The position numbers and the translations under genes are program-made. A stretch of DNA of 64,000 nt. Origin: Vibrio spartinae (GTDB lineage: Bacteria; Pseudomonadota; Gammaproteobacteria; Enterobacterales; Vibrionaceae). This document shows positions 15,928 through 24,828 of this stretch, piece by piece. Numbering within the stretch: the stretch's first letter is position 1; each line of letters begins with the position of its first letter. The notes below the pieces were generated by a model. It saw nothing but the letters and a program-made list of their open reading frames with translations, was not told the origin of the DNA and searched no databases. The DNA lies in contig NZ_AP024908.1 of NCBI RefSeq assembly GCF_024347135.1, positions 620,001-684,000 of the forward strand, read 5' to 3'.

Positions 15928-18448
15928 ACTTATTCGTCAGCCCTATACGGCACAACCAGCCCACTCTTCTCAGCATCGATCAGACGTAGTTGGTCAATCG
16001 TTACTGCATGAAAGTGCTAAAAAGCAAGTTTCCGGAGAGGCATTGTTTGTCGATGATTATCCGGAACCACACGGATGCTTACATGGTGCAGTGATCACCA
16101 GTACCATCGCCAAAGGCACCATCAAGCATCTCGATCTGTCTGAAGTACAGCAGTCTCCGGGAGTCATTCGCGTCATAACCCATCACGATATTCCGGGTCA
16201 TAATGAAATTGGCACCATTCATAAAGGCGATCCGCTGCTATGTCAGCATGACATCCGCTATTTTTGTCAACCCATTGCCTTTGTCATCGCAGAAAGCCAC
16301 CAACTCGCTTGCCAAGCGGCACGCAAAGCATTGATTGAATATGAAGAAGTCAGCGATCCCGTGATCTCGTATCAACAAGCGTCGCAACAGGCTCATTTAC
16401 TTCCACCTCACCAGATGGGAACCTACCGAGGACAGACGTTTTTAACCAATTCTTACCGAGGACAGACACTTTTAAAACCGACACTTTTAAAACCTGCAAC
16501 AAACCCCGTAAACATCAGCGGTACGTTGGCGGTCGGCGGACAAGAGCATTTCTATCTGGAAGGACAAATCAGTCTTGCCGAGTTGACGGAAGACGGCGGC
16601 ATTTTTATCCGGGCATCAACCCAGCATCCGACCGAAGTGCAAAATCTGATTGCTGAAGTGCTGAACATCCCTTTCAATCTCGTCACAGTTGATATGCGCC
16701 GTATGGGTGGTGGATTTGGTGGCAAAGAGACGCAAGCCGCGGCATGGGCTTGTCTTGCCAGTCTGGGTGCAAAACTCACCCGGAAAGCGGTTAAATTCAG
16801 ACTCCCGCGAGCAGTTGACATGTCAACAACTGGTAAACGCCATCCCTTTTTTAATCGTTATGAACTGACGACAACTGACGATGGGGAAATACTGGCGGCG
16901 AATATCGAAGTCAATGGATTATGCGGTCATTCCGCCGACTTATCTGATGCCATTGTTGATCGCGCCATGTTCCACGCTGACAACGCTTATTTTCTCGGAC
17001 AGGCCAGCATCCTTGGCAACCGCCTCAAAACGGATACCGTTTCACATACGGCATTTCGAGGGTTTGGCGGACCACAAGGGATGCTGGTGATTGAAAAAGC
17101 GATGCAAGATTTGGCAATTACATTGCAGCAAGATCCGTTCGATATTCGTCTCAAAAATCTCTATCGCCCGGGGAAATCCGTCACACCTTATGGGATGGAA
17201 GTCGAACAAACCGCTGAACTTTATGAGGTACTCACCCGACTGGAAACTTCCTGTGATTACCGTCAGCGACGTCAGGAAATCCACGTATGGAACCGACATC
17301 ATCCGGTGCTCAAAAAAGGATTGGCGCTGACCCCAGTTAAATTTGGTATTTCGTTTACAGCAACACACCTCAATCAAGCTGGTGCACTCATCCATATTTA
17401 TACCGATGGAACAGTGCAGGTTTCACATGGCGGTACCGAAATGGGCCAAGGGCTCCATACAAAAATCCAACAAATTGTTGCTCAGACATTCGGCATTCCC
17501 ACCGACTGGATCTTAGTCACATCGACGAGAACCGATAAAGTACCGAATACTTCACCAACGGCGGCTTCTTCCGGGGCCGACCTCAACGGCATGGCTGCAC
17601 ATAACGCAGCTATGGCCCTCAAGGAGCGACTGCTCGACTTTGCGGTAAATCATCACGAGTGTCTGTCCTCTCAGCACGCCTCTCAGACACAACGACCGGC
17701 TCACGGATGCCTGTCCTCGCAACCTCTATCCTCGCAATCTAGCTCGCCCACACCTGAGATTAAAGATGGCATCCTCTATCTCGATACCGCAAAAATTGAA
17801 TGGGCCACCTTAATTCAGCAGGCTTATTTAAATCGTGTGTCCCTGTCTGCAACAGGTTATTACAGTACCCCTAAAATTGGTTATGACCGCTCACAGGCTT
17901 GTGGGCGTCCCTTTTTCTATTTTGCCATCGGCGCTTCCTGTTCAGAGGTGATGATCGATACACTCACTGGAGAAATGACGGTCGAGCGAGTGGATATCTT
18001 GCATGATGTTGGCAGTAGCTTGAATCCAGCCATTGATATCGGACAGATTGAAGGGGGATATATTCAGGGATTAGGCTGGCTGACGACTGAAGAACTCGTC
18101 TGGAATGATCGAGGACATCTGGTTAGCCATAGTCCGATGAATTATAAAATCCCAAGTATCTGTGACTATCCGAAGCAGATGAATATTGAACTCTACGAGG
18201 TTCCCAATCCGGAACATAGTATTTACCGTTCCAAAGCGGTCGGTGAACCCCCTTTTATGCACGCAATCAGCACTTGGTGTGCGATTTATGATGCCATTGC
18301 CGCAATTTCTGAACATCAGTTCATTCCTGATCTAGACACCCCTGCCACAGGCGAAAGAATACTCACGGCTTGCCAACAACAATATCAATGGTTGGCACAC
18401 CAAACACAGACAACGATGGTTCACCGTCAAGCAGATAGCGAGGGATAA
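15920..18448 (+). CDS. xdhB: xanthine dehydrogenase molybdopterin-binding subunit XdhB, with repeat-derived insertions
   Basis: The catalytic molybdenum subunit. Markers are GEALFVDDYPEP near the N-terminus, the molybdenum-site loops RRMGGGFGGKETQAAA, TAFRGFGGPQGM, HGGTEMGQGLHTKI, and KAVGEPPFMHA with the catalytic glutamate. At 842 aa it is about 60 residues longer than typical XdhB (~780). The excess sits at two places that carry the dispersed GGACAGAC repeat: residues ~170-192 (TYRGQTFLTNSYRGQTLLKP) and ~580-612 (ECLSSQHASQTQRPAHGCLS). Both insertions keep the frame open and spare the conserved loops, so the enzyme may still work. It overlaps xdhA and is followed 2 bases later by xdhC. Confidence 0.95.
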   Translation: MRKLIRQPYTAQPAHSSQHRSDVVGQSLLHESAKKQVSGEALFVDDYPEPHGCLHGAVITSTIAKGTIKHLDLSEVQQSPGVIRVITHHDIPGHNEIGTIHKGDPLLCQHDIRYFCQPIAFVIAESHQLACQAARKALIEYEEVSDPVISYQQASQQAHLLPPHQMGTYRGQTFLTNSYRGQTLLKPTLLKPATNPVNISGTLAVGGQEHFYLEGQISLAELTEDGGIFIRASTQHPTEVQNLIAEVLNIPFNLVTVDMRRMGGGFGGKETQAAAWACLASLGAKLTRKAVKFRLPRAVDMSTTGKRHPFFNRYELTTTDDGEILAANIEVNGLCGHSADLSDAIVDRAMFHADNAYFLGQASILGNRLKTDTVSHTAFRGFGGPQGMLVIEKAMQDLAITLQQDPFDIRLKNLYRPGKSVTPYGMEVEQTAELYEVLTRLETSCDYRQRRQEIHVWNRHHPVLKKGLALTPVKFGISFTATHLNQAGALIHIYTDGTVQVSHGGTEMGQGLHTKIQQIVAQTFGIPTDWILVTSTRTDKVPNTSPTAASSGADLNGMAAHNAAMALKERLLDFAVNHHECLSSQHASQTQRPAHGCLSSQPLSSQSSSPTPEIKDGILYLDTAKIEWATLIQQAYLNRVSLSATGYYSTPKIGYDRSQACGRPFFYFAIGASCSEVMIDTLTGEMTVERVDILHDVGSSLNPAIDIGQIEGGYIQGLGWLTTEELVWNDRGHLVSHSPMNYKIPSICDYPKQMNIELYEVPNPEHSIYRSKAVGEPPFMHAISTWCAIYDAIAAISEHQFIPDLDTPATGERILTACQQQYQWLAHQTQTTMVHRQADSEG
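16428..16494 (+). repeat. GGACAGAC-family repeats in frame inside xdhB (first insertion)
   Basis: Two full copies, GAGGACAGACGTTTTTAA (16428-16445) and GAGGACAGACACTTTTAA (16458-16475), plus a third partial copy GACACTTTTAAAACC (16480-16494), repeat at 30 and ~22 bases. They encode YRGQTFL, YRGQTLLK and PTLLKP. The tandem layout mirrors that of the intergenic cluster at 9075. Confidence 0.85.
17659..17720 (-). repeat. GGACAGAC-family repeats in frame inside xdhB (second insertion, opposite orientation)
   Basis: AGTGTCTGTCCTC (17659-17671) and ATGCCTGTCCTCGCAA (17708-17723) are the reverse complement of the motif. They encode CLSS and CLSSQ in a Ser/Gln-rich stretch that I do not recognise in other XdhB proteins. 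These are the only clear reverse-oriented copies left of the RAYT gene. Confidence 0.8.
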
Positions 18449-18450
18449 AA

Positions 18451-19410
18451 ATGACTGTCCATTCATCCCAATCATCCGTTTATACATCTCTTTGTACTGC
18501 AATGCACTGGCTGGACGCTTGCCATATGTTGCAACAGCAAGGTTGCAACTACTGTCTGGCGACCATTGTTGCAACAGCCGGGTCAGTGCCACGCGGTTGC
18601 GGGGCGAAAATGGTAATCACCACACAAGGACAGTATGACTCTCTCGGGGGCGGAAATTTAGAGCGACAAGTCATTGAGACGGCCAGAGCCGAACTGCAAC
18701 GTCGCTGTCAGCAGCCTAATCAAGATCCGACAGTGTCGATCGAGCGATATAGTCTGGCTGCGGATTTACAACAATGTTGTGGTGGTGCCGTTCAGGTCTT
18801 GTTCGAATATTTCAACACACATCAATCTCACGTTGCCATTTTTGGTGCGGGTCATATTGGGCAAGCTCTCGCCCCGATTATTGATAAGTTACAATGTCAC
18901 GAAACCGTTTTTGATTCTCGCCCGAACTGGCTGGCACCGCTGAGTGAACAAGGGATTTCAACGCAGTGCTTTGACTCCGCTGAAACCGTGATCGCATCGT
19001 TACTCCCCCACACTCATCTGGTGATCATGACACACGACCACCATTTAGACTATGAGCTAACCCGGCTGGCTTTGGAAAGACAATGCTTTCCATATATTGG
19101 TCTCATTGGCTCTGAAGGTAAAAAACAGCGTTTCACCTATCGACTCACAGAGCAATTAAGTCAGCCCGAACTCATCTCTCAGTTAACTTGCCCAATCGGA
19201 CATCCCGATATCAAAGGCAAACGACCGATGCAGGTGGCTCTTTCCATTGCAGCGCAGTTGAGTATGCTTTTTGAACAACAAGAAGCGTCAATTCGGAGCC
19301 AAGTCGATATTGAAGCGACGTCCACCGATTCAGCTCAAAAAAAGCAACGACAGCTCTGGCAACAAGCCAATGTATTGCTTAAAAAGATGTCCAAATCTCC
19401 CTACCAATAA
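18451..19410 (+). CDS. xdhC: xanthine dehydrogenase accessory protein XdhC
   Basis: XdhC binds the molybdenum cofactor, helps sulfurate it and inserts it into XdhB; it is not part of the finished enzyme. The N-terminal XdhC/CoxI domain is seen in ATAGSVPRGCGAKMVI and GGGNLERQVIETA, followed by QQCCGGAVQVLFE. The C-terminal Rossmann domain contains VAIFGAGHIGQALAPI and the loop YIGLIGSEGKKQRF. At 319 aa it is slightly long, with a Gln/Ser/Thr-rich tail after ~290. It starts 2 bases after xdhB and ends 8 bases before uraD, so the operon continues. Confidence 0.94.
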   Translation: MTVHSSQSSVYTSLCTAMHWLDACHMLQQQGCNYCLATIVATAGSVPRGCGAKMVITTQGQYDSLGGGNLERQVIETARAELQRRCQQPNQDPTVSIERYSLAADLQQCCGGAVQVLFEYFNTHQSHVAIFGAGHIGQALAPIIDKLQCHETVFDSRPNWLAPLSEQGISTQCFDSAETVIASLLPHTHLVIMTHDHHLDYELTRLALERQCFPYIGLIGSEGKKQRFTYRLTEQLSQPELISQLTCPIGHPDIKGKRPMQVALSIAAQLSMLFEQQEASIRSQVDIEATSTDSAQKKQRQLWQQANVLLKKMSKSPYQ

Positions 19411-19418
19411 GGAAAGAG

Positions 19419-19910
19419 ATGAACGCTGCAATTCGAACCATTCATTTAACGCCGCCCCAACTGGCTCAAATCTGCACCAGTACATCGTGGCAGCAGTTTA
19501 TGCTTGCTCATATGCCGAGTCCTGACTATGCGACATTTTGTCAAAGTGCTGATGTCGCATTTGCACAACTGTCAGAATCTGACTGGCTGGAAGCGTTTGC
19601 AGGTCATCCGATGATTGGTGATCTTGACACGTTACAGAAGAAATATAGTCAGGGAAAACATCTCAGTGAACAAGAACAAGGAGAAATCAAACAGGCATCA
19701 AAAGCTGTACTGCATGATCTTTTGTATTACAATCAGGCCTATCTGAAAAAATTCGGTTTCATTTTCATTATTTGTGCGAGCCAACAATCGGCAGAACAGG
19801 TCTTGGAACAGCTAAAGGCAAGAATCAAAAATAATCGCAGCGATGAATTAATGAATGCGGCCATAGAGCAACAAAAAATCAGTCGCCTGCGTATGGAGTC
19901 TTACCAATGA
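19419..19910 (+). CDS. uraD: 2-oxo-4-hydroxy-4-carboxy-5-ureidoimidazoline (OHCU) decarboxylase
   Basis: This enzyme carries out the last step from urate to S-allantoin. At 163 aa it has the family length. Motifs are WLEAFAGHPMIGD with the catalytic histidine and the C-terminal FIICASQQSAEQVLEQLKAR, followed by NRSDELMNAAIEQQKISRLR. An AAGGAAAG site stands 3-4 bases before the ATG. It overlaps uraH by 4 bases. It sits in the xdh operon, although the enzyme making its upstream intermediate, a urate oxidase or hydroxylase, is not encoded in the window. Confidence 0.93.
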   Translation: MNAAIRTIHLTPPQLAQICTSTSWQQFMLAHMPSPDYATFCQSADVAFAQLSESDWLEAFAGHPMIGDLDTLQKKYSQGKHLSEQEQGEIKQASKAVLHDLLYYNQAYLKKFGFIFIICASQQSAEQVLEQLKARIKNNRSDELMNAAIEQQKISRLRMESYQ

Positions 19911-20230
19911 GTACATTAAGTTGCCACATTCTTGATACCGGTTCCGGTATGCCTGCTGCTCATGTATCGGTGACACTGTATCGTTACCAGACAGGAAAAC
20001 CGCTCGCATCAGCAACAACCGATGCCGATGGTCGTATCCGTTTTGAAGATATCACGTTATCATCCAATAATTATACGCTCTCATTTGATGTGGCATCTTA
20101 TTGTGAGAATGCCTTTGGTCAGGCATTTTTCCCCCAAATCGATGTACATTTTCATGTGACGGAACAAAAGCATTACCACATTCCATTACTTCTCTCGCCC
20201 TACGCCTATTCAACCTATCGTGGAAGTTAA
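19907..20230 (+). CDS. uraH: 5-hydroxyisourate hydrolase (transthyretin-like)
   Basis: It hydrolyses 5-hydroxyisourate to OHCU, the substrate of the preceding decarboxylase. The 107-aa protein starts LSCHILDTGSGMPAAHVSVT, with the catalytic histidine of the family N-terminus, contains DADGRIRF, and ends YSTYRGS, the transthyretin-related C-terminal signature YRGS. No signal peptide is present, so it acts in the cytoplasm. ATGA overlap with uraD implies coupled translation. guaD follows after 9 bases. Confidence 0.95.
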   Translation: MSTLSCHILDTGSGMPAAHVSVTLYRYQTGKPLASATTDADGRIRFEDITLSSNNYTLSFDVASYCENAFGQAFFPQIDVHFHVTEQKHYHIPLLLSPYAYSTYRGS

Positions 20231-20239
20231 GAGTAAAGT

Positions 20240-21535
20240 ATGCAGAAAACATTTCACCGGGGCGAGATTTTGCACTTCCCCAAAAGGACACACAGTCCTG
20301 AACAAAATTACCAATATCTGAATGACGGCATTCTCGTTATCGAACAAGGGAAAATCATTGATCTACTCGATGCTGATGTTTTTTTCCAGCACCACCAGAT
20401 TGCCCCGGAACAAATAGAAACACATTCGGGATTATTGATACCGGGAATGATTGATAGCCATGTTCACTATCCTCAAATGGAAATGATCGCCAGCTATGGT
20501 CGTCAACTCCTAGAATGGCTCAATGACTATACATTCCCAGTCGAAACAAAGTATGCCGACTCATCCTATGCGGCACTGCAAGCTGATGCTTTTCTCCACC
20601 AACTGTTTGCTCACGGCACAACCACCGCCAGTGTTTTCGCCACCGTCCACCCACAATCCGTCGATGCTTTCTTTACTGCTGCGGCGACTTATCAGGCCCG
20701 CATGATTTGTGGCAAAGTTTTGATGGACCGCCATAGTCCTGAGAATCTACGTGATACCGCTGATTCCGGCTATCGTGAGAGTAAATATTTACTGGAAAAG
20801 TGGCATCATCAAGAGCGGGCGCTGTACGCTATTACGCCTCGATTTGCACCAACAAGCACGCCGGAACAATTGGCATTAGCAGGACAGTTGGCACAAGAGT
20901 ACCCAGATGCTTTCATTCAGACCCACTTGAGCGAAAACACCGACGAAATTCACTGGGTCAAAACCCTATTCCCGGATGCCCAAGATTACTTGGATGTTTA
21001 TGAACGTTATGGATTAGTGCGTGACAAAGCATTATTCGGCCACGGGGTTCACCTTGAACCCAGAGAATATCAAGCACTGGCTCGCAACCATAGTAGTGTG
21101 ATTTTCTGCCCAACCTCCAATCTCTTTATCGGCAGTGGTTTATTCCCTTATTTTACCGTGAAAGAACATGGGATACCGGTTGCCATTGCCAGTGACGTCG
21201 GGGGCGGTACCAGCCTCAATCTACTGGTAAATCAGGCTGAGGCTTACAAAATCTTGCAATTACAGCATCAAAACCTCAATCCTTTTGAATCGTTATATCT
21301 ATGTACACAAGGAGCTGCTGTTGCAATGCAGTTGGATCACCAAGTTGGTAATTTAAACCCCGGCACAGAAGCTGACTTTATTGAACTCGATATCAACGGT
21401 ACACCAATGCTAAAACAACGCATGGCGCAAGCAAAGACATTAGAAGAGAAGCTATTTGCTTTAATTATGCTGGCCGATGAACGGGTTATCCGTCAGACCT
21501 ACGTGAATGGACAACGGGTTTATCATCGCCCATAA
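20240..21535 (+). CDS. guaD: guanine deaminase
   Basis: It converts guanine to xanthine plus ammonia, feeding xanthine dehydrogenase. It belongs to the amidohydrolase superfamily and has 431 aa against ~439 in E. coli. The metal-binding motif is IDSHVHYPQMEM (HxH). Later come IQTHLSENTDEIHWV with the zinc histidine, FGHGVHLEPRE, and IASDVGGGTSLNLL with the catalytic aspartate. It is the last gene of the operon beginning at xdhA and is followed by a strong terminator. Confidence 0.95.
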   Translation: MQKTFHRGEILHFPKRTHSPEQNYQYLNDGILVIEQGKIIDLLDADVFFQHHQIAPEQIETHSGLLIPGMIDSHVHYPQMEMIASYGRQLLEWLNDYTFPVETKYADSSYAALQADAFLHQLFAHGTTTASVFATVHPQSVDAFFTAAATYQARMICGKVLMDRHSPENLRDTADSGYRESKYLLEKWHHQERALYAITPRFAPTSTPEQLALAGQLAQEYPDAFIQTHLSENTDEIHWVKTLFPDAQDYLDVYERYGLVRDKALFGHGVHLEPREYQALARNHSSVIFCPTSNLFIGSGLFPYFTVKEHGIPVAIASDVGGGTSLNLLVNQAEAYKILQLQHQNLNPFESLYLCTQGAAVAMQLDHQVGNLNPGTEADFIELDINGTPMLKQRMAQAKTLEEKLFALIMLADERVIRQTYVNGQRVYHRP

Positions 21536-21542
21536 ACTGCGG

Positions 21543-21579
21543 AAAATGTCGGGACTCATGTTGATGTCCCGACATTTTT
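21543..21579. terminator. terminator after guaD, convergent with the next gene
   Basis: AAAATGTCGGGAC (21543-21555) pairs perfectly with GTCCCGACATTTT (21566-21578), ten-base loop, with T-runs on the plus strand and A-runs that work for the minus strand. It can serve both guaD and the minus-strand gene at 21605. Confidence 0.9.
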
Positions 21580-21604
21580 CAACGATAGCGAATCAACCAA
21601 CCGA

Positions 21605-22069
21605 TTATCCTCGATGACATTGAATATTATCTGGTAAGTTTTTCGCTTTTAACGACAAGCGTTGTTGATCCAAGCGGACAATATCCAGCGTTCCCCCTGC
21701 ATGTTTAGGGATATATTGTTTAAGATTCAGCATCGCTTCCCATTCAGGATGTGTCAGGTTCTCCACCTTCAGCTCATTCGCCTCAAGGATCAACTTATCT
21801 CCTTTCATTTTCCAACTACCATTCCCAGCAACAGAATATGACACTTCAATAGGCTGTCCTGGTAAACGAGCAATCAGTGTCCCTTTGGTCACATATTTAT
21901 GGGACGCAAGATAATGTTCCTGAGTGGTTAAATTTAACTGATACAAAGGCTGGCGAAGAGATGCAGAGCAATCCCACTTTCCCCGCAATAAAGACTCATT
22001 TTCAGCGGCTTGAGTTGCTACCGAAAATCCAATGGGTAAACAGCAGCATAGCAAATAAAAATAACGCAT
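21605..22069 (-). CDS. secreted protein of unknown function, 154 aa
   Basis: The ATG at 22069 begins a signal peptide (MRYFYLLCCCLPIGFSVATQ, cleavage near QAA-EN); a GTG at 22081 in the same frame would add four residues. The mature part is about 130 aa with two cysteines (WDCSAS and the C-terminal NIQCHRG) that may form a disulfide bond. The segments GSWKMKGDKLILEANEL and GGTLDIVRLDQQRLSLKAKN suggest a small beta-sandwich of the lipocalin-like or DUF kind. I do not recognise the family. It ends convergently with guaD. Confidence 0.7.
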   Translation of the reverse strand: MRYFYLLCCCLPIGFSVATQAAENESLLRGKWDCSASLRQPLYQLNLTTQEHYLASHKYVTKGTLIARLPGQPIEVSYSVAGNGSWKMKGDKLILEANELKVENLTHPEWEAMLNLKQYIPKHAGGTLDIVRLDQQRLSLKAKNLPDNIQCHRG

Positions 22070-22172
22070 CACAATCTTCACTTCATCTGAACAAGTTTTC
22101 GAATCATAACTAATTTTAAGCTAAAAGTGTCAGCATCAGGTCGAAACTCTTCTCTGCCAAAGAAACTCTTCC

Positions 22173-22224
22173 AAGGACAGACGTTTTTAGTCCCATTCCA
22201 AGCATTATAAGGACAGACAAAATT
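22173..22224 (+). repeat. GGACAGAC-family repeats, two intergenic copies
   Basis: AAGGACAGACGTTTTTAG (22173-22190) and ATAAGGACAGACAAAATT (22207-22224) lie between two divergent genes, 80-130 bases before the DUF2057 gene start. Confidence 0.8.
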
Positions 22225-22305
22225 ATTCAATTTGTCACTTGTAATTCAGGCAAGAACCATGCATCTTTAGGCAGATTAAATATTTGATAAAAAAGGATAA
22301 TATAA

Positions 22306-22971
22306 GTGAATATATCCAAGGCTCTATCATTCACCAGCATGATTTTATTAAGTGGTTCAGCAATGGCATCGGTCACGATTGATCTTCCAGAAGCCGTTAA
22401 CGTTCTGGTAGCCAATGGTGGTAAAGCAAACATATCAAGTGATGGTTTTTTTAGCTCACAAAAAAAACTACAACTGGAAGATGGACTACAACAAATTGTC
22501 TTCCGTTATGAGCCTTTCTTTCAAGAAGGCAAAGACAATATCGGTATCGAAAGTGATGTGACGGTTGCAGTATTTAATGCGGCAGATGCAGAACTGACGC
22601 TGCAAGTTCCTCAATACAGAAGTTCGCGCGAAGCTCGGGAACATATCAGTGGTATGCAATGGTCGCTGACCAATCAAGACGGACAAAAAATCCCTGTTAC
22701 GCAGGACAAACTACTCAAAGACGGTATCCAGTTTGGACGCAACTATTATACCGAAATGTCTGTTTACAATCAGTCTGACAAAGTCGCATCCGTTCCTGAG
22801 TACGCGCCTCAATCAGGATTATCGGCCAAAACCATTCCGGCTCGCTCACTTAGAACGTCTTCTCAAACCAAGGCTTCAGCAACCACAGCGGAAACAATGT
22901 TGCATTACTGGTATGAACAAGCGGATGCGAAAACCCGGTCTCGTTTTAAACAATTTATCAACCAGCAATAA
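22306..22971 (+). CDS. UPF0319/DUF2057 (YccT-like) exported protein
   Basis: A 221-aa exported protein. The start is GTG at 22306 with AAGGA 8 bases upstream. A signal peptide (NISKALSFTSMILLSGSAMA-SV) is followed by the DUF2057 pattern: VTIDLPEAVNVLVANGGKAN, LQLEDGLQQIVFRYEPFF and AVFNAADAELTLQVP, ending with MLHYWYEQADAKTRSRFKQF. Family members such as E. coli YccT (CsgI) are periplasmic and limit curli assembly; whether that applies here is not known. It stands alone between repeat copies and a strong terminator. Confidence 0.88.
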   Translation: MNISKALSFTSMILLSGSAMASVTIDLPEAVNVLVANGGKANISSDGFFSSQKKLQLEDGLQQIVFRYEPFFQEGKDNIGIESDVTVAVFNAADAELTLQVPQYRSSREAREHISGMQWSLTNQDGQKIPVTQDKLLKDGIQFGRNYYTEMSVYNQSDKVASVPEYAPQSGLSAKTIPARSLRTSSQTKASATTAETMLHYWYEQADAKTRSRFKQFINQQ

Positions 22972-23034
22972 TTTTCTTACCACTGACAGCTGATCTTTCT
23001 GTTCTATATCGAACACAGTGAGTCTATCAGTAAA

Positions 23035-23071
23035 CGGCCACCGTCCCGCATCAGGACGGTGGCCGCTGTTT
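23035..23071 (+). terminator. strong GC-rich terminator after the DUF2057 gene
   Basis: CGGCCACCGTCC (23035-23046) pairs perfectly with GGACGGTGGCCG (23054-23065), followed by CTGTTTTA. Confidence 0.88.
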
Positions 23072-23281
23072 TATTGAGCGACCGAATCTTTTTAAACAAG
23101 CAATGCCACTCCTCGTTGTTCGGTATCACGATATCAGCAGATAATGGTGTTTGATATCCTGCACATTATTTCCCACAACTCACCCACTCAAATGTGAAAT
23201 CACTTCAGCCCTCATTGTCGCTCTTTCCGATGATGATCACTAAACTGGTATAAAAGGTAACGTTATGGCAAGGTACTTATC

Positions 23282-23314
23282 ATAAAAACAGGCCATGCTA
23301 TAAAAACAAGCCAT
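23282..23314 (+). repeat. two direct 15-bp repeats upstream of the lipoprotein gene
   Basis: ATAAAAACAGGCCAT (23282-23296) and ATAAAAACAAGCCAT (23300-23314) repeat with an 18-base period about 45-75 bases before the lipoprotein start. They could be a tandem operator or a simple duplication. Confidence 0.6.
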
Positions 23315-23356
23315 AACATTTGCTAAGTAGATAGATTGATCATAAGGATAAGCAAC

Positions 23357-24631
23357 ATGAAACCAATAACATCCGCAGTCGCTTTATGCCTACTGATTGG
23401 CATAGCGGGTTGTCAGAGTACGCCGCATCAGACATCATCGGATAATCCAACCGACGAACAATCCCAGTCTTATGCGCTGTTTACTCATATTCAAACCACT
23501 TATCAGCAATGGGATGAAACGCTCACGGATGTTGAATCGTTCAAAATTTACTCCGAATCTCATTACAACAAGCTACAAGATGCATGGAAAGATGCTCAAT
23601 CTTTATATCAGGAGATTCAGTCCGATCCATCAAGAACCACCGAAAGTGTGTCAATTTTCTCCAGTCAAACTTATGCAGACAAATTTAACCAGTATATTGA
23701 CACGATCGAGCAGCAGTTAAACCAACTTCAGACCTTCAAAGAAAAAGCGGATCACTTCCTTGCCGATGCGATTGCTGAGATGGATTATTTAACAAAGATC
23801 GATGCACAACAGTATGATCGCAGAGCATATAAACGAGTGAATCAGCTATACCATGACTTATTTGAATATGTTGCTGAAGATAAATTAGAAAAGGCACAGA
23901 CAAAACAGGTGGCGTTTCTGAATCTCTCTCGGAGCCTTGAAGTGAAGGTAATGCGCCTCAAATATGTCCAGCCATTACAGAAGAAACTCACATTATTGAA
24001 ACAAGAAGACTTTAATGAGGTGGCTCCCATCACCTTTGCGAAAGCCAACCATCAAATCCAATTGGTTGAGGCAACGGTTCAGTCCAATCCTCGGGATATT
24101 ACAGCGATAGAAAAAGCAGCACAGTCCGGTCAGTTTGAAATCGCTCATCTAGAACAAGTCACACACATGGTGAAACAATTACGTAGTATTGAAGATGGTC
24201 AATTCGAACCAATTGTTCTTGAGATCGAAAACAAACTACTGGCTATTTCACAAGCTATCGACCATTCAGACTTCCGGGATCAAGTGCTAAGAGAACAGAC
24301 AAATCATATTCTGGAGAGTGTCGCAACCCTTCAACAACTCGCGCAAACACAACAAGAAAACTGGCAGGCCAAAAACACGGCGCAACAGCAAAATAATCAG
24401 AAGCTACAAACAGCACTGACAGAAGCCTATCAGCAACAACAAACACTACAAAAGCAATTGCTTCAAGAACAAACGCATATAAAAAATCTGGAAACATTGG
24501 TGACACGATTAAAATCACAGCAATCACCATCAAAAGCCGCGCCTCAACCAGAACAAAACAAATTAGGGGAAGCAGCGGATAAATCCCCGGCCTCCCAGCA
24601 AACGGAGTCGGAAAATTTACAAGCACAGTAA
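23357..24631 (+). CDS. predicted coiled-coil lipoprotein
   Basis: The start at 23357 has AAGGA 8 bases upstream. The signal peptide ends in a lipobox (LLIGIAG-C), so the protein is lipid-anchored. The mature residues are S/T-rich; an Asp at +2 is absent (CQST), which favours the outer membrane. The rest, ~400 aa, is almost wholly helical and rich in Gln, Glu and Lys (for example YQQQQTLQKQLLQEQTHIKN), predicting long coiled coils. It resembles ATPase/DNA-repair-like coiled-coil lipoproteins annotated in vibrios, which is only a resemblance. A polar Pro/Ser/Gln tail ends the protein. Function unknown. Confidence 0.8.
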   Translation: MKPITSAVALCLLIGIAGCQSTPHQTSSDNPTDEQSQSYALFTHIQTTYQQWDETLTDVESFKIYSESHYNKLQDAWKDAQSLYQEIQSDPSRTTESVSIFSSQTYADKFNQYIDTIEQQLNQLQTFKEKADHFLADAIAEMDYLTKIDAQQYDRRAYKRVNQLYHDLFEYVAEDKLEKAQTKQVAFLNLSRSLEVKVMRLKYVQPLQKKLTLLKQEDFNEVAPITFAKANHQIQLVEATVQSNPRDITAIEKAAQSGQFEIAHLEQVTHMVKQLRSIEDGQFEPIVLEIENKLLAISQAIDHSDFRDQVLREQTNHILESVATLQQLAQTQQENWQAKNTAQQQNNQKLQTALTEAYQQQQTLQKQLLQEQTHIKNLETLVTRLKSQQSPSKAAPQPEQNKLGEAADKSPASQQTESENLQAQ

Positions 24632-24676
24632 AACAACTATCCACGCCAACCCATTTATTTAAAATAATTTTGCTCG

Positions 24677-24709
24677 CAGGGATGACAAGTTTGTCATCCC
24701 TGATATTTT
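24677..24709 (+). terminator. terminator after the coiled-coil lipoprotein gene
   Basis: CAGGGATGACAA (24677-24688) pairs perfectly with TTGTCATCCCTG (24691-24702), a 2-base gap, followed by ATATTTTG. Confidence 0.8.
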
Positions 24710-24769
24710 GATCGTTTGATAGTCCATGGTTGTCAGGGGGCGCCGCAGGCCAGGTTCTTTTTTCTTCTA

Positions 24770-24828
24770 GGGACAGACGTTTTAAGGAAACTGAAACACA
24801 TTCTCTTCTCATGGGGACAGATGTTAAA
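24770..24828 (+). repeat. GGACAGAC-family repeats upstream of the RAYT gene
   Basis: GGGACAGACGTTTTAA (24770-24785) and GGGGACAGATGTTAAA (24813-24828) lie 145-200 bases before the transposase start, in the same orientation as the gene. A reverse-oriented copy lies downstream at 26106, so the gene is bracketed by inverted copies. Confidence 0.85.

Noticed and set aside
16996..17003. GGACAGGC in xdhB (FLGQASIL) and GGACAGAT at ~18043 (DIGQIEGG)
   Set aside because: Both are within normal XdhB sequence, without the flanking words of the repeat and without extra length.
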